Below are positions 36,508 to 45,451 of a stretch of 64,000 nucleotides of DNA, in pieces. Positions within the stretch are counted from its first letter, which is position 1. Each line of letters opens with the position of its first letter. The notes under the pieces were generated by a model that was not told the DNA's origin, did not search any database, and saw nothing but the letters and a program-made list of their open reading frames with translations. Position numbers and translations under genes: made by a program. The stretch spans positions 186,001-250,000 of the forward strand of contig JAMBOW010000002.1 in NCBI GenBank assembly GCA_023715865.1, given 5' to 3'. Origin of the DNA: Neobacillus mesonae. Lineage in GTDB: Bacteria > Bacillota > Bacilli > Paenibacillales > Paenibacillaceae.

Positions 36508-38025
36508 TTACAGCTTATAGATCTCTTTATATTTATTCTCCAGATAGTCTGCAAGATAATCCGGATTCAGCTCTTCGCCGGTAATCGCCACGATCAGCTC
36601 AGATGGTTTACGTGACTTCCCATATTGATACACCTTGTCCGTGAGCCATTCTTTAAGAGGAGCAAGATTTCCCTCTCTAATATATTTCTCATAATCGGGA
36701 ATCTCCTTAGCAAGCGTGTTCATGATTTGAGCAGCATACATATTCCCGAGAGAATAGGAAGCGAAATACCCAAAGTCACCGCCGGACCAGTGAACATCCT
36801 GCAGCACTCCTAAGCCGTCATCTGGAGGAGTCACACCCAAGTATTCCTTGTATTTCTCGTTCCATACTTTAGGCAGATCCTTCACATCAAGCTGCTCATT
36901 AAACAGCATCTTCTCAATCTCATAACGAATGATGATATGAAGATTATAAGTAAGCTCATCGGCTTCGATTCGAATCAGAGAGCTCTCTACTTTATTAATT
37001 GCACTGTAGAATTGATCAAGAGAAACCTTCTCCAGCTGCTCAGGGAAATAAGTTTGAAGAACCGGGTAATAGTGCTCCCAGAAGGCGCGGCTTCTGCCAA
37101 TCATATTTTCCCAGAATCTTGACTGTGATTCATGAATCCCCATGGAAGTACCTTCGGACAGCAGTGTACCTGCAAGGCTTGAGTCTATGTTCTGTTCATA
37201 TAAAGCATGGCCGCCTTCATGCAGTGAGCTGAAAATGGCGCTAGCCACATCTTTCTCGTAATAGTGAGTTGTTATGCGGACATCGCCTGGATTCAGTCCC
37301 GTTGCAAAAGGATGCACACTCTCGTCCAAACGGCCGGCTTCAAAATCGTAGCCCATTTCCTTAAGGATGTATTTGCTGAACGCAGACTGCTGCGCGATAT
37401 CAAAGGACTGGTTCAAAAAAGATGGATCCGGCTTATGTACTGACTTCCCAATCGCTTCCTGCAGCGGCACGATGCGGGCTTTTAGACGGTTAAATACATC
37501 ATCGAGCTTCGCTACCGTTAAATCAGGCTCATAGATATCAAGCAGAGTATCATAGCGTGTATCTTTAATCCCGTAGTATTCAATGAACTCGCTTTGCATG
37601 GCTACAATACGATTCAAGTATGGCTCGAAGGATTGAAAATCTGCCTTCTCTTTTGCCACTTCCCATTTTGCTTGAGACTGAGCCGTGAGAACGCTAAACT
37701 CATGTACTTTTTCAGGAGGAACAGACTGTGTTCGATTTAATTCCTTCTCGCAATCTTCTACCAGCCGCTGATGTGTGTCTGACAGTCCGCTAAATACATC
37801 CTCCTGCTTCAAATGCGAAAGAATCTCTTTCATATTATCCGAAGTTGAAAGTTTAAAAGCTTCCGTAGACAGCATACCTATCGTCTCAGAACGGGTATCA
37901 ATCCCTTTGCGCGGAGCTCCCGTGCTCATATCCCAATGCAGCAGCCCAATCGCTTCATAATAGCTTTTTATTTTTTTGTTCAGGTCAAGAAATTGCTCCA
38001 ATATAGCCTGTGAATCTTGGCTCAT
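36508..38025 (-). CDS. Carboxypeptidase M32 (thermostable carboxypeptidase Taq family)
   Basis: A 505-residue M32 metallocarboxypeptidase, normal length. The zinc motif HEGGHALYEQ (HExxH type) is near residue 262 and GIHESQSRFWEN near 292 supplies the third ligand. It removes C-terminal residues from peptides in the cytoplasm; no signal peptide is present. The gene is monocistronic, divergent from the YqkB-like gene and ends in a strong terminator. Confidence 0.93.
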   Translation of the reverse strand: MSQDSQAILEQFLDLNKKIKSYYEAIGLLHWDMSTGAPRKGIDTRSETIGMLSTEAFKLSTSDNMKEILSHLKQEDVFSGLSDTHQRLVEDCEKELNRTQSVPPEKVHEFSVLTAQSQAKWEVAKEKADFQSFEPYLNRIVAMQSEFIEYYGIKDTRYDTLLDIYEPDLTVAKLDDVFNRLKARIVPLQEAIGKSVHKPDPSFLNQSFDIAQQSAFSKYILKEMGYDFEAGRLDESVHPFATGLNPGDVRITTHYYEKDVASAIFSSLHEGGHALYEQNIDSSLAGTLLSEGTSMGIHESQSRFWENMIGRSRAFWEHYYPVLQTYFPEQLEKVSLDQFYSAINKVESSLIRIEADELTYNLHIIIRYEIEKMLFNEQLDVKDLPKVWNEKYKEYLGVTPPDDGLGVLQDVHWSGGDFGYFASYSLGNMYAAQIMNTLAKEIPDYEKYIREGNLAPLKEWLTDKVYQYGKSRKPSELIVAITGEELNPDYLADYLENKYKEIYKL

Positions 38026-38063
38026 TATAGCTTCACCCCATCCACATATTATTGCCCTACCTA

Positions 38064-38092
38064 TTGATCATACTTTTTGCATTGAGTATAAT
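38064..38092 (+). promoter_or_regulatory. Sigma-A-type promoter upstream of YqkB-like gene
   Basis: TTGATC (38064-38069), 17-base spacer, TATAAT (38087-38092), 59 bases before the ATG. Confidence 0.65.
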
Positions 38093-38151
38093 CAACATTT
38101 AAGATGGTTAATTTAACTTGACCTGACTAGATAAAGGAGTGGGCCTAAATT

Positions 38152-38493
38152 ATGAAGATCAATCTAAGTCACAAAGCTGCTGAACTCCTGACCAAAAATC
38201 TCGGTAGCAGACCGGGCTTCATTCGTCTTATGTATGACAGTGAGGGCTGCGGCTGTGCAGTGAGCGGCGTTCCTGCATTTCGAATTGTGGATGAACAAGA
38301 GGACTCTGATATGGTTATAGAATCCAATGTTCCGGAGTTAACTTTTATTCTAGACAGCCAAAAGGCTGTTTTTTTTGAAGAGGAGCTTAATCTCTCGACC
38401 GATCCCGGTGACTTGTCCTTGAGGCTTTCAAGCAGCGGCCAGCATTATGGTCTCTATCTGTTCCCGCGCGATGATCGAGCGGCAAGTGCTTAA
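38152..38493 (+). CDS. HesB/YqkB-like iron-sulfur biosynthesis family protein
   Basis: A 113-residue single-domain protein of the A-type carrier/HesB-like superfamily: FIRLMYDSEGCGCAVSGVPAF contains a Cys pair (CGC), but the C-terminal Cys-x-Cys of classical IscA proteins is missing. This matches the YqkB subfamily in Bacillus, whose role is not established. AAAGGAG lies upstream. It is followed after 43 bases by the carbonic anhydrase gene and probably shares its transcript. Confidence 0.8.
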   Translation: MKINLSHKAAELLTKNLGSRPGFIRLMYDSEGCGCAVSGVPAFRIVDEQEDSDMVIESNVPELTFILDSQKAVFFEEELNLSTDPGDLSLRLSSSGQHYGLYLFPRDDRAASA

Positions 38494-38536
38494 GCATATT
38501 CTTCTTATATAAAAGGTATAATTGGAGGTATGAACA

Positions 38537-39112
38537 ATGGATAGTCTAAATCAAATTATGGAGCATAATCGTCAATTCGTAGAAAACAAGGAATATGAAG
38601 CTTATATCTCCGATAAATTTCCGCAGAAGAAAATGATGATCGTCACGTGTATGGATACTCGGCTCGTTGAGCTGCTTCCAAAAGCGATGAATTTTAAAAA
38701 CGGTGATGTTAAAATCGTCAAAACCGCCGGTGCGATCATTTCTCACCCTTTCGGGAGTGCCATGCGAAGCGTCTTGGTAGGCCTGTATGAGCTTGGAGCT
38801 GAAGAAGTTGTCGTTGTCGGTCACCATGAATGCGGTATGGCTTCACTGAACGGTGAAGCTATGATCTCACACATGATGGAACGCGGTATTGAAGAAAAAA
38901 TACTTAAAACCGTCGAACATTCCGGTATCAAGCTAGATCGCTGGCTGCGCGGGTTTGATAACGTAAACGAAGGGGTAATGGAAACTGTGGAGCTGATTCG
39001 TAATCACCCACTATTGCCCCCAGGTACTCCTATTCATGGAATGATCATTGACCCTAAGACAGGTGCACTTGATCTAGTCGTGAATGGTTTTGAGGACCAG
39101 GCATCTCTCTAA
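38537..39112 (+). CDS. Beta-class carbonic anhydrase (YtiB-like)
   Basis: A 191-residue beta-carbonic anhydrase of the short Gram-positive type. The zinc and catalytic residues are visible as CMDTR (Cys38, Asp40, Arg42) and VVGHHECGM (His and Cys near 96-99). It interconverts CO2 and bicarbonate in the cytoplasm. GGAGG lies seven bases before the ATG. Confidence 0.92.
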   Translation: MDSLNQIMEHNRQFVENKEYEAYISDKFPQKKMMIVTCMDTRLVELLPKAMNFKNGDVKIVKTAGAIISHPFGSAMRSVLVGLYELGAEEVVVVGHHECGMASLNGEAMISHMMERGIEEKILKTVEHSGIKLDRWLRGFDNVNEGVMETVELIRNHPLLPPGTPIHGMIIDPKTGALDLVVNGFEDQASL

Positions 39113-39124
39113 CCCTTATTTTTG

Positions 39125-39160
39125 GCTTGGATTGCTCCCCAGCGATCCAGGCTATTTTTT
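39125..39160 (+). terminator. Terminator after carbonic anhydrase gene
   Basis: TGGATTGCT-cccc-AGCGATCCA stem followed by GGCTATTTTTTT. Confidence 0.85.
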
Positions 39161-39369
39161 TGCCATTTTTTCGTGATTGCTATAAATCAGAATATAATCT
39201 TCTTTTTTAATTTTCTGTGACATTTTTTACAACAGTTTTGGCGAGAACATGGAATAACGGTTGTCAAACCATACAGTAGTAGTGTACACTTTTACACATA
39301 TATAGTCTTGGAAAACGCTTTTAAACCTTATTTTACAAGGCTATAGCTTAGTAAAGGAGACATGTCCAC

Positions 39370-39927
39370 TTGAACATACTGTCCTATGGTTTGCTCGGGT
39401 TATTGACACGTGATGAATCGTCTGGTTATGACCTCATGCTCAAAATTCAGCCTCATTGGCCAGCAAAGCACAGCCAGATCTACCCGCTCCTCTCCCGTAT
39501 GGAAGAAGAAGGGCTTCTTTCTTCACGATGGATTGAGCAGGCTGATAAGCCAGATAAGAAGATGTATACCATCACGGACAAGGGAATCCAGAAATTACTG
39601 GAGTGGATGTATACTCCAGTGTCAACATCACCTGTCCGGGACGAGCTGAGTCTTCGATTGATTTGTTTTCGGATAACCAATCCTCTGCTGTTTAAGCGAT
39701 GGATCGAAGAACGAAGGCAGTGGTATCAAAATCGTCTAAGTTATTACGAAGAGCTTCTTAAGGATCTGCCAGAAGAAGCTACAGAGCCTACCCATTCTTA
39801 TTTTGGGGACTTCATAGTCAACACAAAAGGAACAATGAAGGCTAAAACTGGAATGGATTGGTGTGATTGGGTTTCCGGACTCATGAGCTCACAAACACGG
39901 GAGCATGAAGCGTCCGGCACACGTTAG
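39370..39927 (+). CDS. PadR family transcriptional regulator
   Basis: A 185-residue PadR repressor (subfamily 2). The winged helix is at residues 5-80 (GLLGLLTRDESSGYDLML, HSQIYPLLSRMEEEGLLSS), with the PadR C-terminal helical domain after it (residues 95-175). It starts at TTG with AAAGGAG ten bases upstream. PadR proteins respond to phenolic acids or other stress ligands; no drug pump or decarboxylase gene is adjacent, so the target is unknown. Confidence 0.88.
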   Translation: MNILSYGLLGLLTRDESSGYDLMLKIQPHWPAKHSQIYPLLSRMEEEGLLSSRWIEQADKPDKKMYTITDKGIQKLLEWMYTPVSTSPVRDELSLRLICFRITNPLLFKRWIEERRQWYQNRLSYYEELLKDLPEEATEPTHSYFGDFIVNTKGTMKAKTGMDWCDWVSGLMSSQTREHEASGTR

Positions 39928-40107
39928 TGGTTTTAAAAAAAATAATGAAACCATGCTTTTGTTCATACGTATGTAAATAAGATAGAATGAACTAAATATA
40001 AATAGTGTGCAAATTCATTGTTTATCGAGGATTGGCTGTGAATTTGCTTTTAGTTCAACCTATCTAGTAAAACACTAAAAATCATCTTTAGGAGGAACAT
40101 TTCTCAC

Positions 40108-40587
40108 ATGAAAAAATGGTTCAGCTCAAAACGTCTACTCATGGTCATGATGGCATTTACTTTAATCTTCTCGACCGTAGCAATTCCAGATAATGCAGAT
40201 GCTCGCCGTGGCGGCGGCGGTTTTAAATCCGGAACGAAGTCCTATAACAATACGCCAAATCGTTCTACTGATAACAACAGCAACGTTTCTAATTCCACAA
40301 CAAACCGAAATAACAACGCTACAAATTCTACGACGAATCAAAACCGCGGATTTTTCGGCGGTGGATCTTTGATGAAAGGTCTCATGATCGGTGGTCTTGC
40401 AGGTATGCTCTTCGGCGGATTGTTCGGTAACATGGGCTTCTTCGGAGAATTGCTAGGCCTGGCAATCAACCTTCTTGCCATCTTTGTTCTTATCAGCTTG
40501 GGCGTAGGTATTTATAGAGCAATCAAGAGACGTCGTGAAGAAAAAGAAAAAACCCGCAACAGCTATGACGGAAACGGACGGTACTAA
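40108..40587 (+). CDS. Secreted/membrane protein with Asn/Thr-rich segment
   Basis: A 159-residue protein. A signal peptide (residues 1-32, ending near DNADA) is followed by RRGGGGFKSG, an Asn/Ser/Thr-rich low-complexity segment (about 48-80), a glycine-rich hydrophobic region (GGGSLMKGLMIGGLAGMLFGGLFGNMG) and a TM segment near 115-138 with a basic tail. It is like the N-terminal half of Tim44-domain proteins, but no Tim44 domain follows. GGAGG lies upstream of the ATG. Function unknown; the YxcD-like gene follows five bases later. Confidence 0.75.
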   Translation: MKKWFSSKRLLMVMMAFTLIFSTVAIPDNADARRGGGGFKSGTKSYNNTPNRSTDNNSNVSNSTTNRNNNATNSTTNQNRGFFGGGSLMKGLMIGGLAGMLFGGLFGNMGFFGELLGLAINLLAIFVLISLGVGIYRAIKRRREEKEKTRNSYDGNGRY

Positions 40588-40592
40588 GCTCT

Positions 40593-40871
40593 ATGGTTAT
40601 CACAATGGACGAAATTGTTAATGCGATTTGTCTTCATACAGCAGAGCGTAAGCAAATTAAACCAACCGATGTTCAAGTTGAACTCAGCTGGGATGAAGAT
40701 ACAGGTTACTCAGCAGAAGTATGGGCCCAAGGCCGCAGCCAATATCTCATCGAGTCTAATATGATTGAAGCGATCCTGCGATATGTACATCAGGAATACA
40801 ATGTTCGTGCATACCGTGAAGATGTCACACTCGAACTCGATGAAGAAATTACAGCAAGAATTCGTACATGA
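40593..40871 (+). CDS. YxcD-like (DUF2653) protein
   Basis: A 92-residue acidic protein matching the YxcD/DUF2653 family: DEIVNAICLHTAERKQIKPTDVQVELSWDEDTGYSAEVW. No TM or signal. The family function is unknown. It lies five bases after the Asn-rich membrane protein gene with no own ribosome site, so translation is probably coupled. ATG 40605 is an alternative start. Confidence 0.8.
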   Translation: MVITMDEIVNAICLHTAERKQIKPTDVQVELSWDEDTGYSAEVWAQGRSQYLIESNMIEAILRYVHQEYNVRAYREDVTLELDEEITARIRT

Positions 40872-40880
40872 TGCCATTTG

Positions 40881-40922
40881 AATAATAACAGCCTCAGGCG
40901 TTTGCCTGAGGCTGTTATTATT
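40881..40922. terminator. Bidirectional terminator between YxcD-like gene and yyaL
   Basis: A 19-bp perfect inverted repeat (AATAATAACAGCCTCAGGC and its complement) around a GTTT loop, between convergent genes. Confidence 0.95.
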
Positions 40923-40966
40923 TTGTACGGAGACAAATATATGTTGGGAAACTCACGAAATTTTTA

Positions 40967-43102
40967 TTAATTCACAGGCCTGAACTTCTCCCGCAATTCT
41001 TCGGTTGTAGTGACAGGAGCTTGGCACGTAAAGTTTCTACAGATATAGGCTGTGCCTTCCCCGCTAATAGCCGGTTTATCATTCACATCAGGTATCATCT
41101 CTTTCAGTTCATCCCCTGCCTCACCTTCATATGCAATTAGTATTGAAGCATTAGAGGTATATGATTTTTGGACAATCGAGATCATTTCCTGCATCTTGAT
41201 ATCACCCGGTTTCCCGCTGATAATTATTTCAGTACCACCCTTAAGCGCATGGGAAACGGCAAGCATGTACATCGCATGTCCACCTGGATAATAGGAGGCT
41301 TCTCCGGCAATGACCTGCAGCAATTGCTGGCCTTTATGATACAGGTCTGTATCCTGGGTTATTGCAGCCCACTTGGTAATAAGCATCGATAGCACCGAAT
41401 TGCCTGACGGCAAAGCTCCATCGTAAAACTCCTTATTTCGAATAAGCAGCTGCTCATGATCGTCGCCCGTAAAGTAAAATCCTCCACCTTCAGAATCCCA
41501 GAACAAGCTGAATAACGCTTCTTTAAGCTCAAGTGCTTTGGATAAATAGGATGCCTGTCCTGTCGCTTCATACAATTCGGTAAGTCCCCAGGCTAGGTAG
41601 GCATAATCATCCAAATGCGCCTTGTGCATTACTTCTCCATCACGATAACGAGATAACAGCCTGCCCTCTTCATCACGCAGCGTGGACCATACATAATCAG
41701 CTGCATTCCTTGCGGCCTCCGCATATTTAGGTGATTGCAGAGCCTTAGCTCCTCTTGCCAGTGCTGCGATCATTAGACCGTTCCAAGCGGTTAATACTTT
41801 ATCATCCTTGAACGGATGAACCCGCTTCTCCCTGTAATCAAACAGCTTCTTCCGATCTTGCTCCAGCAAATTTCGAAGCGCCAGTGGATTCATGCCTCTT
41901 CGTTCGGCTTGGTCCTCAGGCAGCCCCTTAAGTAAATTAGGAATGCTCTTCCCTTCAAAATTCCCTTCCGGTTCAATTCCGTAAACATTGCAATACCGAT
42001 GCATCTCCTCCACACCAAGCGCGTCTTCTATCTCTTCCCTGGTAAATACATAAAACTTCCCTTCTTCACCTTCGGAATCCGCATCTTCAGCAGAATAGAA
42101 GGCTCCTTCAGGAGACGTCATATCTCTTAATACATAGTCGAAAATCGATTCGGCGATTTCTGCATATAATTGTTTTTCCGTTAACTGGTAAGCTTCAAGA
42201 TAAGCAATGGCCAGCAATGCATTGTCATACAGCATTTTTTCAAAATGCGGAATGAGCCAGCGCTCATCCGTCGCATACCTGGAAAAACCAAAGCCGATGT
42301 GATCGTACAAACCGCCTTGATACATGGCAGTAAGTGTTTTTTCAGCCATCTCAAGTGCTTTGGGTTCTTGATACACTTTCCCATAATTCATAAGGAACAT
42401 GAGAATATGCGGTGAAGGAAATTTAGGTTCGCTGCCAAAACCTCCATATTCCGGATCAAACGATTCCTCAAACTGTCTATAGGTCCGATGAAGCAGCTCT
42501 TCATCTACCGCCCCAGACGTACGTTCTGAAAGTTTGCTCTGTAACTCCGCTACAATTTGCTCACTCATCTCAGATATAGACTCAGAGTTTACTGACCATT
42601 TTTGCTGTATCTGAGTCAGCACATCCATCAGCCCTATTCTGCCCATCATCCGGCGTTTGGGAAAATAGGTCCCTGCATAAAAAGGCTTCTGATCCGGTGT
42701 CAGCAGTACCGTAAGCGGCCAGCCTCCAGAACCCGTTAAAGCTTGGCACACAGACATGTACAGATTATCGATATCCGGTCTTTCCTCCCGATCGACCTTG
42801 ATGGACACAAAATGCTCGTTCAAAAAGTCAGCAACTTCTTTATCTTCAAATGATTCCTTTTCCATGACGTGACACCAATGACAAGTAGATTTATGCTCCA
42901 ACTTTCTATATGGTTAGCCCGAAGGCTAGGAATAGCCAATAGACAAGAATACGGGCTTACCCTCTCTTTTGGCTTTAATAAAGGCTTCAGCTCCCCAAGG
43001 ATACCAATCAACTGGGTTATGTGCATGTTGAAGTAAATACGGTGATTTCTCAGTAATAAGACGGTTTGGTCTGTGTTTATGTTTTTCAGTTGAGTCCAGC
43101 AT
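40967..43102 (-). CDS. yyaL: YyaL-type thioredoxin-fold (DUF255) protein, interrupted by a putative translational bypass
   Basis: N-part (58 residues, 42929-43102) and C-part (639 residues from 42886) are in the same frame but split by 42 nt holding UAG and UAA. Skipping the insert gives 697 residues, the usual family length, and rebuilds the conserved [18 protein letters not shown] around the CxxC motif. The C-part continues with the family's [21 protein letters not shown] segment and the (alpha/alpha) barrel typical of DUF255/SSP411 proteins. It has no other frameshift or stop, which argues against simple decay. Start ATG 43102 has AGAGG upstream. Reinitiation at TTG 42901 would give a protein lacking the N-terminal thioredoxin strand. 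Function of the family is unknown. Confidence 0.75.
42887..42931 (-). other. Putative translational bypassing (hop) element in yyaL
   Basis: On the message: take-off codon UCC (42929-42931), directly followed by UAG; hairpin UAGCC-UUCG-GGCUA (42915-42928); CUAU upstream can pair with AUAG just after it; GGAG (42896-42899) is six nt before the landing codon UCU (42887-42889). UCC and UCU are both read by tRNA-Ser with anticodon GGA. The untranslated gap is 39 nt. This reproduces the T4 gene 60 order of signals (stop after take-off, UUCG hairpin, GAG six nt before landing). The nascent chain carries KAKREGK 9-15 residues before take-off. Bypass itself is inferred; the sequence elements are seen. 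Confidence 0.7.
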
Positions 43103-43134
43103 ATCTATCGCATCCTCTCTAGGGCAAAATAAAA

Positions 43135-43155
43135 ACAGGGAGAATTTCTCCCTGT
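43135..43155 (-). terminator. Terminator or attenuator between small ORF and yyaL
   Basis: ACAGGGAG / CTCCCTGT stem with five-base loop; the minus strand continues TTTTTATTTTG. It overlaps the small ORF stop and sits 33 bases before the yyaL start, so yyaL needs readthrough or a promoter hidden in this segment. Confidence 0.8.
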
Positions 43156-43322
43156 TATAATTTACCCTGACGCAATAACTCATTAAACACTTTATTTAAA
43201 TTCTTCCTGGCTTCATCAGAAGGTTCGTTCATTGATTTTATGTATATTTGAGATCCATCTTTAAATGTGATTAGCTTACATCCGTCTTCTTCTAAACTAA
43301 TTGTTGCTACTTCATCTTCCAT
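43155..43322 (-). CDS. Small 55-residue protein upstream of yyaL
   Basis: An ORF of 55 codons, [20 protein letters not shown] onward, ending RQGKL. It has a good ribosome site (AGAGGTG, about six bases upstream) and a terminator at its stop. Two beta strands followed by an amphipathic helix ([19 protein letters not shown]) are likely. I do not recognise the family; it lacks TM segments and known toxin or endonuclease motifs. It lies at the left end of the island, between the island and the interrupted yyaL gene. Confidence 0.65.
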   Translation of the reverse strand: MEDEVATISLEEDGCKLITFKDGSQIYIKSMNEPSDEARKNLNKVFNELLRQGKL

Positions 43323-43642
43323 ACTTATCACCTCTAACTTATACCTACTCTCTTCACAATTTGTCCTATTCCAAATTCCCTATTTTTTATTTTTCTATTT
43401 TACCTGCTATTGAATAAGAAAAGAACAATAGGCAAACAGAAGTTTATCTCCTTTAGTAGCAGCATGTTTGTGATTATACTATAGGAAAGTAAGAGAGCAC
43501 TAGCCCTATCTTATAGTCAATAAAAATAAAAAAATAAACCTCTATATAAATCATTTAAATAATTTATGCCCGTTCTTTCAGATAGTCCTAACCTTCGTTA
43601 TAGCCAGTACATATAATATAAGAAACAATTGGAGGAAGGACT
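43323..43642. other. AT-rich divergent intergenic region
   Basis: 320 bases between the small ORF and the beta-helix gene, very AT-rich. It must hold promoters for both; TATAAT occurs at about 43614 in the + direction but without a clear -35. No ORF with a ribosome site was found. Confidence 0.5.
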
Positions 43643-45025
43643 ATGATTGTTGGAAATTCAGATACTATCCAAACCCTTATTGATGCAGCATTACCCGGTA
43701 CAAAAGTAATCATATCTGCTGGACAATATGAAATTGACAAACCTATTAACATAAGAAAATCTCTTCATATTCAGGCAGAGGGAGTTGAGTTGATTGTTGT
43801 TACGGATGGCCTGGCAAGGATCTTCAACTTTAGATCCATTAATAAGTTCTCGGTGAGTGGTTGTCATTTTAACAACAATAATCTTGGTCGAACATGCATA
43901 AATATCAATCAATGTACAAACTTTAAAATTTTTAACTGCCACTTCACAAGTTATAAGTCTCCAATTAATGTTGAACACAGCAATGATAGTGCTATCCAAA
44001 TAATGAGCAACTGTTCCGTAGGCCAAGTTAGCAATAACACCTTCGAAGACTTTGGATTTCAATATGGAACTGAAACAAGCACTTTAAATCGTGCTATCTC
44101 ATTAGGAGACATTGCTGTAGAAAATATCATAATCACAAACAATATTTTCAGAAGAATAAACCAAGGGATTGTTGTAGCAGGTGGCAAACACAACATTATT
44201 TCAAATAATATCTTCGATAGTGTTAGAGATAATGGCATATACGTTCTACCCAATGTTAATGGTTTAACAGTGAGTGGAAATACTTTTATGAGTGGTCATG
44301 ATGAAGCAATTGTATTTGGTGGCAAGAACTTAATTCTTACTGATAACAAGTTCTTTGATATACCAAATAAAGCATTCTCGATTAATAGCAGCGCAGAAAA
44401 TGTTATAATCGCTAATAACCTAATTAATAATACTACTGTAAACACAGGTCAGTTTATTGTATACCGATTAAATACCTGGAACATAAAGAAAATTACAATA
44501 GTAAACAATATTTATAATCAAACAATCAATGATACAAATTTTCCCTATGTAGAGTTTGGAAACGTTGAAGAATTGGTATTTAAAAATAACACATTAGATG
44601 TAGTAGCAACTGACTATCAGAGAATTATTTACTTCAATGGACGAATGGCTATAAATGCCAAAGTATCCGAAAACAATATACGAGTATCTAATAACAACAC
44701 CACTGCCCCTACTTCAATAGCAATTGAAGTAAGCAACAACACAAATGCTAGCAATATTATTGTTGATAACAACGATCTAAGTGGGTGTCGTTTTAAGACC
44801 TCTCAATTAAAAATTTATAATCAATATATTCAGTTCAATGTTGGGCCTTACGGATATACTAATAAGATAAACAATGTCTTCTCCTCAGATGTCCAGCCAA
44901 CATCAGGGAACTGGACGAAAGGAGATATTTCTCTTAATGCAAACCCTACCACTAATGGCCCCGTAGCTTGGATTTGTGTCGTATCAGGTACTCCAGGACA
45001 GTGGCAGCCTTTATATCTAAATTAA
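43643..45025 (+). CDS. Right-handed parallel beta-helix repeat protein
   Basis: A 460-residue protein whose body is rung-like repeats of the pectate-lyase fold: NNTFEDFG, NNIFRRIN, NNIFDSVRDN, GNTFMSGHDE, DNKFFDI, NNLINNTT each carry the N-N-x-F/I turn. The N-terminus (DTIQTLIDAALPGTKVIISAGQYEIDKPINI) is the usual cap of phage tail-spike and surface-polysaccharide beta-helices; the C-terminal 50 residues end GTPGQWQPLYLN, as in phage receptor-binding or tail-fibre proteins. There is no signal peptide. GGAGG lies seven bases before the ATG. AT-rich; likely horizontally acquired. Polysaccharide binding or cleavage is inferred. Confidence 0.8.
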   Translation: MIVGNSDTIQTLIDAALPGTKVIISAGQYEIDKPINIRKSLHIQAEGVELIVVTDGLARIFNFRSINKFSVSGCHFNNNNLGRTCININQCTNFKIFNCHFTSYKSPINVEHSNDSAIQIMSNCSVGQVSNNTFEDFGFQYGTETSTLNRAISLGDIAVENIIITNNIFRRINQGIVVAGGKHNIISNNIFDSVRDNGIYVLPNVNGLTVSGNTFMSGHDEAIVFGGKNLILTDNKFFDIPNKAFSINSSAENVIIANNLINNTTVNTGQFIVYRLNTWNIKKITIVNNIYNQTINDTNFPYVEFGNVEELVFKNNTLDVVATDYQRIIYFNGRMAINAKVSENNIRVSNNNTTAPTSIAIEVSNNTNASNIIVDNNDLSGCRFKTSQLKIYNQYIQFNVGPYGYTNKINNVFSSDVQPTSGNWTKGDISLNANPTTNGPVAWICVVSGTPGQWQPLYLN

Positions 45026-45451
45026 AGCTCACTCACCTACCTATAGACTCTCCACATTATTTATTGACACTTCAATTTAATTTTTTTCATATTCCCATGT
45101 GGAGGGTTATATCTCATAATTTCAACTTATGAAGTACATATGCAAATCAATTTTATAAAAGGAAAATTTCCATTTAATCTCTAATTGTTTTTCTACATCA
45201 AAGAAGCTAGTTTAAGTCGAAAGCCTGTGTGATCTAGAGAGAAACGATTCAAATTGTATATAGAATCAAAAGATAAGATTGTGTTTGCTCTCCGTAAACA
45301 TGGTATGATGTTAAGTTGAATGACTTTTGGTGAACAAAAAAGACCATCATTGACTTGATGGTCTGCTTTCTTATTCAGTAGTAGCTGATAACATATTCTT
45401 AGGCTGGTTCTTTTAATGAAGTCTACATTTTTATATTTCTTGTCAAATAAC
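45026..45451. other. Intergenic region between beta-helix gene and phyH gene
   Basis: 426 AT-rich bases between convergent genes. It holds the phyH terminator at 45341-45364. No ORF is supported in the rest. Confidence 0.5.
45341..45364 (-). terminator. Terminator downstream of the PhyH-family gene
   Basis: AGACCATCA-ttgact-TGATGGTCT stem; the minus strand runs on into TTTTTTG. Confidence 0.85.

Noticed and set aside
40967..42901. Independent gene starting at TTG 42901
   Set aside because: The only ribosome-site-like bases lie right at the codon, and the product would miss the N-terminal part of the thioredoxin fold. Reinitiation may add a minor product.
42887..42931. yyaL as an ordinary pseudogene or sequencing error
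   Set aside because: The insert is exactly 42 nt, keeps frame, restores the conserved GYS-TCHWC when skipped, and carries hairpin, stop, GAG spacing and synonymous codons. A random indel would not do this. Decay after a recent insertion cannot be fully excluded.
42887..42931. Mini-intron or intein
   Set aside because: 42 nt is far too short for group I/II introns, and an intein cannot contain stop codons. cDNA would settle it.
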